Below are positions 52,740 through 62,206 of a DNA stretch of 64,000 nt, in pieces. The translations under genes and the position numbers were made by a program. Below the pieces are notes generated by a model. It was not told where the DNA came from and made no database searches. It saw nothing but the letters and a program-made list of their open reading frames with translations. The number at the start of each line of letters is the position of its first letter. Position 1 is the first letter of the stretch. Source of the DNA: Cryoendolithus antarcticus (taxonomy: Eukaryota; Ascomycota; Dothideomycetes; Cladosporiales; Cladosporiaceae); NCBI GenBank assembly GCA_002077065.1, contig NAJO01000019.1, positions 434,001 through 498,000 of the forward strand, in the 5' to 3' direction.

Positions 52740-53984
52740 ATGGCGATATACGCACCTGTCTACAAGCCGCGTGGACCCACTCCAGGATCCCTAGCCCACG
52801 AGACAAAGAAACGGAAGCGCGGTCAGCCAGACTCGCCTTTTCAAGATGACCCCTCAGAATCCCCAGAGCCAGCCAGTCCGCTTCGAGACCTCTCTTCTCA
52901 CCCAGTGGACAGTACCGATCCGTACTTCGTCGCTGGACTTTCAAGGCAAGATAAGCTTCCGCTGTTCCCTTTCCCTCATGCACCTCTTAAAACCCCGTCT
53001 GCTCCGAAAGTCCCACTCGAGGATGAGCTCGCTGCTCTCAATCCTCCACTACTCTCCGTTGCGCTAAGGAAGGACAATGGCAACGCATCGCTCAAGCAAC
53101 GCCACCTCGATAATTTGACCGCGATCTTGCATCAGTGCATGCTACGAGGTGATTGGCAACGTGCGAGTCGAGTCTGGGGACTACTTTTGAGGACTGAGGT
53201 CAATGGTCGAGGTGTCGATCTTCGCCAGCACGGACGCTGGGGTATTGGAGCAGAGATTCTGATGCGGCGATCGGAGGTGCGGGAGCCACCACCTGAGCTG
53301 GACATACCATCGCTTGAGGACTTGACGCTCGATGACCAGGATGCAGCGGATCTTACTGCCCACAAAGGCACTCCTTCTGGACTCGAGAATTATCACGGAT
53401 TCGCACTGGCAAGGTCCTACTACGAACGCCTGATCCTACAGTATCCTCACACGCCACGCACGCAGCGGACTATCAACGCCACAGTCTTCTATCCCGCTCT
53501 ATTCAACGTCTGGATCTACGAGGTACAAGCACGACATAAACGCAACCGAGTCCAATCGTCAAAGCGACGATCCCTCGATTCTGTCCACGCTGAGGGTGAT
53601 AATGAACCCTCCACCGATGGCGATACAGGTGTTTCAACGGAGGCGGAGCTCAATGACGCCCTCGCCCTGGCGCACCGCATGGACGAAGTCCTTGCGAATC
53701 CGCCCTACGATAGCAGCACACCACTCCTGCAGCTACGTGGCATGATCGGACTGTGGCTAATGGATTTGCATGACGACGTAGCAAAAGCTCTGAGAAGGCT
53801 CAGTATCGAACGTGACGAAGGCGACCTCGATGGAAGGTACGAAGCACGACTGGACTATGAGGGACATCTTACTGCTGCACGGAAGGAGAGGGCAAAGGGT
53901 GTGGCGCTGCTGAGGAAGGTGAGGGATGTGGGAGCTGGAGGGAAGGAGGTAGAGAGGGTGTTGAGTGGAGTTGGTGAAGTGTAG
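52740..53984 (+). CDS. RRN11: RNA polymerase I-specific initiation factor RRN11
   Basis: Single exon, 414 residues. The N-terminal third is basic and disordered (HETKKRKRGQ, then PSESPEPASPLRDLSSHP). The Rrn11 domain follows from about residue 115: SLKQRHLDNLTAILHQCMLR, GDWQRASRVWGLLLRTEVNG and RWGIGAEILMRR, the diagnostic segment of fungal Rrn11, then the TPR-like HGFALARSYYERLILQYPH and INATVFYPALFNVWIYEV. The C-terminus carries another helix pair ending VRDVGAGGKEVERVL. Known role: with Rrn6 and Rrn7, forms core factor that positions RNA polymerase I at the rDNA promoter. It is divergent from the F-box gene (664 bp). Confidence 0.85.
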   Translation: MAIYAPVYKPRGPTPGSLAHETKKRKRGQPDSPFQDDPSESPEPASPLRDLSSHPVDSTDPYFVAGLSRQDKLPLFPFPHAPLKTPSAPKVPLEDELAALNPPLLSVALRKDNGNASLKQRHLDNLTAILHQCMLRGDWQRASRVWGLLLRTEVNGRGVDLRQHGRWGIGAEILMRRSEVREPPPELDIPSLEDLTLDDQDAADLTAHKGTPSGLENYHGFALARSYYERLILQYPHTPRTQRTINATVFYPALFNVWIYEVQARHKRNRVQSSKRRSLDSVHAEGDNEPSTDGDTGVSTEAELNDALALAHRMDEVLANPPYDSSTPLLQLRGMIGLWLMDLHDDVAKALRRLSIERDEGDLDGRYEARLDYEGHLTAARKERAKGVALLRKVRDVGAGGKEVERVLSGVGEV

Positions 53985-54023
53985 AGGATGACCTAAAGTC
54001 TTGCTACTGGCAGCTACCGTTGC

Positions 54024-54809
54024 TTAGTTCAAAATATGCATATGGCTGACTTGCAGATGCGTCGGCCTTGAGGTGATCTCGTCACTTCGCACGATCCTCA
54101 TAACTCGAAGAAGTCTTCTGACTGCTCGTTGAGATCGCGCTCTTTTTGGTAGGATGCCCTTATGCATCGAAATAATGGCTCGCACATTCTCTATTTGGAT
54201 AGAGGGTCCACTGGATTGCAGCAGAGGCAAGCCGCCATGACTGCGCGGATATATGCGTTCTCGAAGCTGCCGACGCACGAAGGACTCCGGTGGCGCCATG
54301 ACATCGTCCCTCCTGCCATACCACCAACACGAGATACACAATCCGTCATGTACGCCATAGCGGTATCGATGGCCTGGAATGAGCTCCTCGTTCCCGCCTC
54401 GTCGACCGAGCTTAAAGGGATGCGTGATCGCAAGTGGGACTTCCGGCTCCAGACTCAGGGGGAAAAAGTCGTCTAAACCACTGCATTTCCGACGACTGGG
54501 GAAGCCACCTCCTCTGCGACTCTATAATCTGCCGTGTTGAGGGGCGATGGAAGCTTCCGACGTCAGATCTATGCACATGAAGGGATCGGAGCAATGAATG
54601 CTGTCGGGGTCGAGGAACGAGTTCCAGGTGAAGAATGTTACTGATCTGTCGGAGACAAGTATCAATGTGATCGTGATGGTCGGGAGATCTATCGTCTCTA
54701 TGTCGAGAAGTGATGGAGTAATCGATAGCTCTGCGGTGATGCCAGGAGCATTGTCGAGTGGGAGCTCAGCTTTGGCCATCTGCACTGTTTCCGCCACAAT
54801 TTTACGCAT
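54024..54809 (-). pseudogene. Uncharacterised fungal family member with one in-frame TAG
   Basis: A frame on the minus strand is open from an ATG at 54809 to a stop at 54024 except for one TAG at 54524-54522, giving 262 codons in all. Before the stop: PTITITLILVSDRSVTFFTW and SFLDPDSIHCSDPFMCIDLT. After it: LDDFFPLSLEPEVPLAI, then RRGGNEELIPGHRYRYGV and WWYGRRDDVMAPPE. These blocks match, in order, an anonymous fungal family I know from Dothideomycetes (a beta-sandwich-like pattern with 'FxTW', 'L-x-PGHRYRxGV' and 'WWxxGxxDDVMAPP'). The match continues across the stop in the same frame, so it looks like a single nonsense lesion. A 55-nt intron over the stop can be imagined but does not keep frame. 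Confidence 0.6.
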
Positions 54810-55641
54810 GGCTCATATCTCAGCCCTTCAGATGTCAAAGGCGAGGTTGAAGGGACCGCACACGTACTGTTTGAGGTGGTAATGCAATCGCTGTGCACCA
54901 CCTGGCATCAGCGTCTCTCCGAGGTGGTCCAAGTTAGCATGACGCAACTCCGAGCGCCTTTCAGAAATCCAGCTCGACTGTGCCGCAAGCCTGCGTGAAG
55001 GTGCCTCAACGGCCAAGAGCAATTATGCACCTACGCGCCGTTCATTGACCATGAGCAGGTTTGGTATCTATCTCAAGGTCTGACATGCTCACACTACCAC
55101 GATGCATAAAGACGGCGTCACAGTCTCTCTGGTCGTCAATGACCACACAAGGTCGCAGGCCTCTGAGCTGGCCACCTTCGCGGCACAGACTCCCTTGATA
55201 TACCTCTCGTAATTGGCGCAGTGGGTACAACGTACCGGTGCTCGAGAGCCCTAGTGTTATGAACTATACGAGTCGGCTACCAAAAGCATGATCAAGTGTG
55301 GCAAGTATGTAAAGGTCATGTATCCTTCGCCAGAATAGACAGGTCGAGGAAGGGTTCAGCGGAGAAACCTCTCGAAGTGCAGTCAAGCGCACACAGGCAG
55401 CGCTCGTGTTCAATACTATGCCCCCCAACTGCATGTCACGACTGCGCCTGACGGCGAAGTGCAGAAGTACTATGCCACGTTGGTGCCGCGCCATGTCTAC
55501 TGTGAGCAGACGTTGAGCCGGCATGGTCTATGAGGACTGCGTCGCAGAGCGCAGAAGCGTTCCGGCAACATCGATAATTACAATCAAACCACCTTAGCCT
55601 CATCTGACCTGAAAGCAAACGCAAAAGACGAGGCATTCCGC
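54810..55641. other. Intergenic region with no supported gene
   Basis: About 830 bases between the broken family member and the M35 gene. Several short frames, none recognisable. Confidence 0.45.
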
Positions 55642-56527
55642 ATGATGTTGCTCTCTGGACTCCTGCTGGCTTCAATTCTCTGCCATACCTCGATGGCGCT
55701 TCCAACGTCCAACTCGACCTACGAAACTCGAGGCATCCATAAATGTAGTCTGCCGAAGATAGCGCCAGGTTTTACCGATCGCCAAGTCCAGCAGATCAAT
55801 GATGGCTTCGCAGATGCTCTCGAGCTCGCGAGCTACGTGGTCAACCAGCCTTAGGACCAGGTTGAGCCTATCATCAGCAAGTGCTTCAACCCAAGGGACT
55901 ATCCCACTGTCAAAGGTGCGCAACATCGTTACGGGTTTGAATGCTTCTGCTGACGAACGAACAGCGGTCTTCAACAACATTTTGGGCGGCGATCCAAGCC
56001 AAGGTAACGTGAGGCTTAGCGATATGACTGCCCATCCTGACCACCCGGACCCAAGCAACGACGGCAAATTGACCTGCAAACCAAAGACAACTTCATGGCG
56101 CAACTCCGTGATCAGCCGGACCTGGAGCACCCGATCAATAATCCTTTGCGACAGTGCCTTTACACCCGGTGGCATCGGTAAATGCTACGGTTCCATTCCA
56201 CTTTTCAATATTCCGGCTGTGGCATGCGGCAACTTCGACGAACGGGTGTCCTGGAAGATGGACACACTCGGCAGTACTCTGCTGCATGAGTATACCCACC
56301 GGGCGCGGCTGGTCGCCCTTCCTCTTCTGCAGGGCATCAAGGAATACGGCTATGGTGCTTGGAGATGCCAGGGCCTGGACAGAGTAGAGGCCGCCCGCAA
56401 TGCTGACAGCTATAGCTGGGTCGCTACAGAGGTACTTTGGTTCACCATCTGCAACAAGGAGTATCAGCTCGCGATTGAGAAGGATGATCGCGATCCAGGT
56501 TGTGGATTGTTGTCGTGCTTCAGGTAG
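55642..56527 (+). pseudogene. M35-type (aspzincin/deuterolysin-like) metallopeptidase with one in-frame TAG
   Basis: Exon 1 (55642-55915) starts with a signal peptide (MMLLSGLLLASILCHTSMALP). A 49-nt intron (GTGCGC donor, TGCTGAC branch-like site, CAG acceptor) leads to exon 2 (55965-56527). Together they give 279 codons with only one interruption, TAG at 55852-55854, just after LASYVVNQP. The metallopeptidase core is LLHEYTH (HExxH), then EYGYGAWRCQGLDRVEAARN and ADSYSWVATE, matching fungal M35 proteins. The family's third zinc ligand lies in a G-T-x-D-x-x-Y-G motif; here it reads GIKEYGYG, with Glu at the Asp position. Known role of the family: secreted zinc endopeptidase. The premature stop would leave a 70-residue fragment, so the gene is probably dead. 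Confidence 0.65.
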
Positions 56528-56765
56528 CACGGACCGAGCATGAGATCGATGAGACGGCCCTGACCATGTGTGGTTGTGTCAGCCGGGCGCAATAGAAAGA
56601 GGACGACTGTGCCCCAAGCTGCTTGTTGTGGGCTTCAAAGTCTTGTGCAAATGTGCGTTCGGCTAGAGATTGATGCTGGTGGGGATTTCTGATAGGTTTC
56701 GGACCGGTGGCTTCGATTGTATATGCACTGCAACTCATTGCAGCGTTGATGATCTTCGACAATTT

Positions 56766-57875
56766 TCATTCATCGTGGCGACCCCGCGTGTCTGCAACTC
56801 TAATAACACATCTCGATCTGCTTACTTTGCCATTGCGAAGGTCCTGCAACGCAGGCTCTAGACCGTGGAGCCCGCCTTCGTACACTACATATGGATGCGA
56901 CTTGAGCTTGCCGTCACGCAGCAGAGCCTCAACACTAGAAGTCATCTCTCGCGCAAACTCGGGCGCGCCAGCTTCGAGACCAAGGTTGCCGAGCTTCTCA
57001 TGCTTATCGATGCCCGACAACTTTGTCCAGAGGCTGCCAGCCATGACATGCGATATGTGCAGTTCCTTGGGCAAATTGCTCGAGCGACCGGGTAGTGTAA
57101 GCGCGAGCTTGCCGTGCTTCGAATCGAAAACCTTAATGACGTTCGCGAGGCTGTACTCTTCGCTGACTGCGTCGAATGCGTACTCAAGCTTACGCTCACC
57201 AAGGACTGGTTTGATGGCTTCGATGGTAGCATCGTCACCTTGCCTGTAGTCGATGACTACATCGCCTTTACTCTCGTCGATTTCTTCCGAGGAGAAATCG
57301 CAGCCGCTGCCTGCGACGCAGATCAGGGGGTGGAGGTCCACGATCTGGGCTAGTTTGACCGCCATGCTGCCTACTCCAGTCGATGCACCATAGATCAGCA
57401 GCGGTGTAGGCTTCGTCACTCTCTCCTGTGGACCTGCGCACAATCGCAAGGAGCCCGATAGCGCAATACTCGTCATGTAGTACGCCATCGGCAACGTCGC
57501 CGCTTCCTCCCAGCCCATGCTGTCAGGGAGCCTAATGCACACAAAGTCCTTCACACGTGCGTACTCTGCATACGCGCCGAACGGAGCGCCAAGCTGATGT
57601 AGGGCAGCCACTCGATCACCAGGCTAGCAGCTGGTGATTGCGGTTCCGATCTTACGGACGATTCCGGCCAAGTCATCGCCGGAGTTTGGACAGTTCGCGA
57701 TGGTCTTGAGGATGCCTGCAGGCATCTTCCAGTCCTTTGGGTTGCATGAAGCGCATTCCACTTTGATGAGTACGTCGTTTGCCTCGATGATACGAGGTAA
57801 CGGGGCGCTGACTATAGTGACCGAAGTGTTCGCGTCGACATGCGCTTCCAGCATATTGGCACCTGTCGTCAGCAC
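56766..57875 (-). pseudogene. Medium-chain reductase (enoyl reductase/quinone oxidoreductase-like) with one in-frame TAG
   Basis: Frame from ATG 57875 to stop 56766, 370 codons, uninterrupted apart from TAG at 57626-57624. The MDR order is complete: substrate-side start (VLIKVECASCNPKDWKMP), CPNSGDDLAGIVRKIG, then after the TAG PGDRVAALHQLGAPFGAYAE, PDSMGWEEAATLPMAYYM, the Rossmann motif YGASTGVGSMAVKLAQ and the C-terminal ALLRDGKLKSHPYVVYEGGL. The stop falls just before the conserved PGDRV, where relatives have one or two ordinary residues. Family role: NADPH-dependent reduction of enones or quinones; the fungal group is often a trans-enoyl reductase partner of a PKS, but no PKS lies in this window. 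One nonsense codon makes it a probable pseudogene. Confidence 0.65.
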
Positions 57876-58319
57876 TGGTCGGAAGTGATAAGAGACCCGA
57901 ATATGAGTACAGGTTTCTGTCTTAGGCAGCGTCGTGCCTCATACATGGTCTGGTCTACCTTATATGCCCCCGACAATTTAGTGCACGGAGGATAGCTCGA
58001 TCGTCTGTGAAACTCAATCAATTCCGTACTCTGCCGGTGGCTGACTGCGATACTCTTTTCGGCTAGTTCGATGCAGGCTCACATGAGAACATCGCAATCT
58101 CGCTCACAGCTTGCTCGTTCGGTATATCGTTCCAGGATCCAGATACTGAATAATCTGCGTGATCGTTCGGGGTCAAGTAGAGCTCGACGTGATATAAACT
58201 TTGTTCGTCGTCCGAGAATCTGTTGACCTCGCAGCGAAAATCCGGCACACGAGCTCGTTATCAGACCTCCCAACTGTCACGTCGAAGTCACCCAAGTAAC
58301 ACTGTCTCTTTACTTCAAC
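57876..58319. other. Divergent promoter region
   Basis: About 440 bases between the reductase pseudogene and the lyase-like gene. Nothing recognised apart from promoter space. Confidence 0.5.
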
Positions 58320-58922
58320 ATGGCGGACGAGAATGTACACCCCAACTTGCAGAAGCTGCTCAACAGAGCGCGTGACTTCTTCTCCGTAGTAGAGGATCTG
58401 TACGTAAGCTTGTTCCCGTGCCATGGTAGGTCTGACAACGCAAACAGGACTCCGGGCAAAGGTCTCGAGAAGCGCTTGAACGAGGAGTACGGCGCCGGCA
58501 CGCCAATATTCGACGACATGGCAGACTTAATCCGCAAGGGCGTGAACAACAACGAAGATCGGGTGGCCACAGATGAGCTGGACGGCCCAAGATATCGCCG
58601 CACTAGAGTCAGCCCACCATCGGGAGAAAACCGCTTCTTCAGCATCACTACAGTGTACATGAGTAGTGAGAATGATAAGACCTACCGAGGGCAGTACCAT
58701 CTGCATCCCTACGGTGAGATTAATTGCGTGATCCCTCTCGATGAGGGTGCACAGATCATGGGCATGAGCGGATGGCAGGGTGTAGGGTGGACGTCTCCAG
58801 GCGCTGGGACGCATCACTATCCGGAGGTGCATGGCGGTGCGCTCATTGCACTGTTCTTTCTGCCTGCAGGAAGGATATCGTATAAGGCTCAGCCCGGAGC
58901 ACCGCAGCCTATCTCGGTGTGA
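58320..58922 (+). CDS. 4-hydroxylaminobenzoate lyase-like (PnbB/DUF4863) protein
   Basis: Two exons, 58320-58399 and 58448-58922, total 555 nt, 184 residues. The 48-nt intron (GTACGTAAGC donor, TCTGAC branch-like site, AACAG acceptor) is in frame, so an unspliced frame of 200 residues also stays open. The spliced join gives VVEDLTPGKGLEKRLNEEYG, which matches the family better than the 16 inserted residues. Further family features: TPIFDDMADLIRKGV, then the cupin-like core HLHPYGEINCVIPLDEGAQI, GWQGVGWTSPGAGTHHYPEV and LIALFFLPAGRISY. Known family activity: conversion of 4-hydroxylaminobenzoate to protocatechuate and ammonia (bacterial PnbB). Homologues occur in ascomycetes, possibly by transfer from bacteria; the substrate in fungi is unknown. 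No partner nitroreductase is present here. It looks intact among broken neighbours. Confidence 0.75.
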   Translation: MADENVHPNLQKLLNRARDFFSVVEDLYVSLFPCHGRSDNANRTPGKGLEKRLNEEYGAGTPIFDDMADLIRKGVNNNEDRVATDELDGPRYRRTRVSPPSGENRFFSITTVYMSSENDKTYRGQYHLHPYGEINCVIPLDEGAQIMGMSGWQGVGWTSPGAGTHHYPEVHGGALIALFFLPAGRISYKAQPGAPQPISV

Positions 58923-59008
58923 GGGCGAAGAATGATTGCTGAAGGTTTTCGAGATAATTCCACAGTGTCATGTAGCAGCAAGTGTCAAGGCAGATACAAG
59001 ATGTCATC

Positions 59009-59669
59009 TCATTTCGTCTTGCTGGGATCAAGTCGCCGTCGGTCGATGCTCTGACTAAGTCGACCAAACATGTCCACTCCCATGAACACAGCTGCAGTTC
59101 GATCAGTGGCGGTAGCGGGAGATGATGTCAAAGCACACTCACATAATGCCAAGTACGGGACGTAGAGCTTCATGAGCTCTATTTTCTGCTGGTTCTCGTA
59201 GTCACTCCAGCTCAAGAAGTCCGCGATACACGTAGTGGTGGTGATGACAGTCTGTACTGCGTACACCAACAGATGAAGTGGGACTTTGGGATCATCTACG
59301 AAGATCGTCAGCCGTCACATCAGACCAGCATGAGGATAGCACGACGCACTTCTCAGCAGTGCTCCGATTGCCCAGAACGACAGCGGCACATGGTACAGTG
59401 CTTCCATCCATATGTACACCCCGAACCACGCGGGAGGCTCAGAGAAGAATCTGTCAGCGTAGGTCGTTACCTGGTACTCATGAAGCTTGACCAGAAACGC
59501 CGGCTTGATCGAATCTGGGTACAGCGATGCGAGGTCGACGCCTACGAGCAGGCCATCAGCGATCGTGCTCTCCTAGTTCAAGCTGAGATATCTCACAGAA
59601 TAGGACGGGGATGTGGATGATGAAGAAAGCAAGATAGAGCAAATCGCGCTTCCGTGAGAGGATCGACAT
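59009..59669 (-). pseudogene. EXPERA-domain (TMEM97/EMA19-like) membrane protein with a frameshift
   Basis: Three exons on the minus strand: 59669-59350, 59295-59143 and 59091-59009, with introns of 54 and 51 nt (GTGCGT and GTGAGT donors). The protein starts with a membrane span (RDLLYLAFFIIHIPVLFCE), continues after a frame change at about 59572 with GLLVGVDLASLYPDSIKP, YADRFFSEPPAWFGVYIWME and HVPLSFWAIGALLR, then VYAVQTVITTTTCIADFLSW, and ends FGRLSQSIDRR. This is the EXPERA four-helix pattern of sigma-2 receptor/TMEM97 and yeast Ema19-like proteins. At 59571-59576 one extra base (the strand reads CTAGGAGAG) shifts the frame; in the first frame a TGA follows within about 8 codons. No intron explains it. 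Otherwise splice sites look sound, so decay is recent. Confidence 0.65.
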
Positions 59670-59998
59670 CATGCGCCAATGCTGGCGGGCCTCTTGGTCT
59701 ATGTGAGGGAATAGGCACGATGTGTGATGAAGTTATTCGCCAAGGTAAGAGAGTCCAACATTGACAGAAGCCTTCGACACTCGCTGGGGACAATCGAACA
59801 GCGCCAAGCCCCCGCGTGTCACTTTCGCGGGGCGCGTCTCAAAGGCCCTCTTCTGCTCTTCTCATCACAATAAGTTATCTGTATAAAATCTCACTCTACC
59901 CGCGCAACCTCAACCGTGGGCAATTCACCATCGAGTCATCGACAAGGCGCTGTCACCTGTGCCGGATTGCGTCTTCCTCGAGGACGTAGCATGTCCGA
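59670..59998. other. Intergenic region
   Basis: About 330 bases between the EXPERA remnant and the 3' end of the ketopantoate reductase gene. Nothing recognised. Confidence 0.5.
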
Positions 59999-61093
59999 TC
60001 ATGGCTTGCCACTATCGTACACCTTCAACATGTCCTCCTGACTACGGCCTTCGCGAGCCGCCTTCAGTTGCCACTGCAGCATCTTGCACATATCGTATAT
60101 GACAGTGAGAACAGGCATCGCCACGCCGTGCTTCTTACCCGCTCTAAGCGGCTCGCCCACGAGATTTTCGAACTCGATCAGATTACCCTTCAATGCGTCC
60201 ATACACATGGAGGGCTTGAAGAAGATCTCCATTGGGTCCATGTCGATCATTCTCTGTGCGATGGAGGCATCCAAATTGTAGCCATTGGCTGAAGCGGCAG
60301 CTCTGATCTCTTCCATCGCAGGCCGGACTAAGTTCTCTATGCTGTCCGAGAGACGAAGGGTGGCTGTGTCAGTACGCAGAATGGCGCAGATGGGATTCAT
60401 GGTGGCGTTGTACACCAGCTTCTCCCATCTCGAGCGATTGGCGTCGGCTGTGTATTCGCACACTGTCTTGCCTCCGGCAGAGTAATGTCCTACGAAATCC
60501 CGAGCACGTGCATTGGAGAGTGCTGCGCTGGTGCCAGGGTTTCGAAATGCTCCCACGACCAGCTTGTCTTCGAAGTCATGCTCGATAATTCCGGGCTCGG
60601 GCTCATGAGAACCCATAAAAGACACTCCAGAGAGTATCACGTTCTGCGGGAATTGCGCCACTAGTGGAAGTTCGATGTTGAGCCCATTCTGGATCAAGAC
60701 GACCGTCGTGTAACCAGGAGTCACCGCTGGCCGGATGAGCTCTTCGATACTGGGTGTTGAGTCTTGAATGTTCTTCGTGCAGCACACCACGGTGTCAAAA
60801 CCTGGCTTTCCGAAGCCAATCGCAGGCACTTGATCCACCACTAGCTGATGTGTCAGCTTCGAGTCAAGGTTGTCACTATACTCTCATGTGCTACCTTCAT
60901 GAGGCCGCCATCCATTAAGGTTACCGTGGTCGACGGATCGGATGGAGAAGCCATCTCGAGAGACCTTGGAGAAATTCGATCGAAGTACAAGGGTAACTTT
61001 GGCGTGTCCACCCGCTTCCAAATTCACAGCAACGATGGTGCCAACGCCACCGCCACCAACGACGAGTACGCTTAACTTGTTTTCCTCGGACAT
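59999..61093 (-). CDS. 2-dehydropantoate 2-reductase (ketopantoate reductase, ApbA/PanE family)
   Basis: Two exons, 61093-60895 and 60840-59999, total 1041 nt, 346 residues. The 54-nt intron begins GTAGCA and ends CTAG; using this acceptor gives RPHEVVDQVPAIGFG with frame kept. The Rossmann motif GGGGVGTIVAVNLEAGG is at residues 13-29. Then FDTVVCCTKNI (family 'VKT/TKN' segment), LIQNGLNIE (the NG of the NADPH site), VILSGVSFMGSHE, and the C-terminal ApbA_C domain with WEKLVYNATMNPICAILR (catalytic Lys and Asn), MCMDALKGNLIEFENLVGEP and AVLTVIYDM-like block. Known reaction: NADPH-dependent reduction of 2-dehydropantoate to pantoate in CoA biosynthesis. Fungi hold many paralogues with unknown substrates, so a role in CoA synthesis is not certain. 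It looks intact, unlike most neighbours. Confidence 0.88.
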
Positions 61094-62206
61094 GGCTGAG
61101 TCGTTGTGATGCAGTACTGGCCCTTCTCAACCCGATCCACAGATCGCAAGAGAGCTCCAGAGACCCCGCATCTGAACGCCCGGTTCATGACCTTGTCCGG
61201 TGATGCTGAATGGAGGACACATAAGTATCGACATGAGGAGTCTAGCAGCCCTTACAGCACTCTAGACCGATTTCATGTAGAGCATGCATGCATCAGCCTT
61301 TCTGTAGCGAGGAAGCGACATATTACCCGGTCCGTAAATAATGATTTGAGGGCCACGCTGAGGCATGATCGTGTCTAGCTCTAGGTCTCACTTGAATGCT
61401 TCCCTCGATGTGGTAGCCGTGCTGCAGATAGCATCGCAGCTCCTAGGTCCCCGGAGCAGCCAGGTCGCTGCACATTTTGACGTAGCATAGGGATTCAAAG
61501 TCTTCAGAGAATTTTGAGGCTAAGTAGTGCCTTATATACGGCCATTGATGATGCTCTCATGGTGTTCGCCAACGTCACCGCTCGTGTGTCTCTTGGATAT
61601 GCGCTAGATAGTAGCATGCCGCCTTGAGAAATAGATACGGAGTTCATGGAAGAGGGCGGAGAAGCTCGATGTCGCCATCGCACACCTTGAAACGACTTAC
61701 TAATGCACAGTGTCCACTTGAACGGAAGAAGGAAAAGCTGATGATGGAAGCGCCCGATCTGGTTTCACTATGCTGCGCGTCAATATCGGAGGTTGTCGAT
61801 TCAACCACCATATCAATCGCTCGCAAAGTGGTCTGTTGACCGCTACAGATTGGCCGGTATGAGGTTCCGCTACCGCGATTTCCCGTAGCTCGTGACTTCC
61901 TGCTACGGTACATGGATTGCGATAGGTTTGACAGGGCATCTCGATAAGACAGAGATGTTTGAAAAGCTCTGTCTGCCATGCTTCGAAAACTATTCTCCTG
62001 CTTTGGCAAAGATGATCCGTCACACGTTCATATTGGAGAGGCCACGGACGCATACGCTTCTTCGAATCTTTCACTCAAAGACGACTTGCCATATTTATCC
62101 TCAGAGACCATGATTTGGCTCGTCGAAGAGCGCACCAACATCCCCAGTCCGAGATACACCTCGGTCAATCCAGGCCTTATGTGTCGTGGCTAAGCACATC
62201 TATGGC
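61094..62206. other. Intergenic region with no supported gene
   Basis: About 1.1 kb. Frames of up to 124 codons occur on both strands (61.6-62.2 kb) but carry no domain I know and overlap each other. The last 45 bases may encode more N-terminus of the reductase pseudogene (QALCVVAKHIYG reads in frame). Confidence 0.4.

Noticed and set aside
61644..62193. Overlapping frames of 71-124 codons before the second reductase remnant
   Set aside because: No recognisable family; frames on opposite strands overlap and compositions are random.
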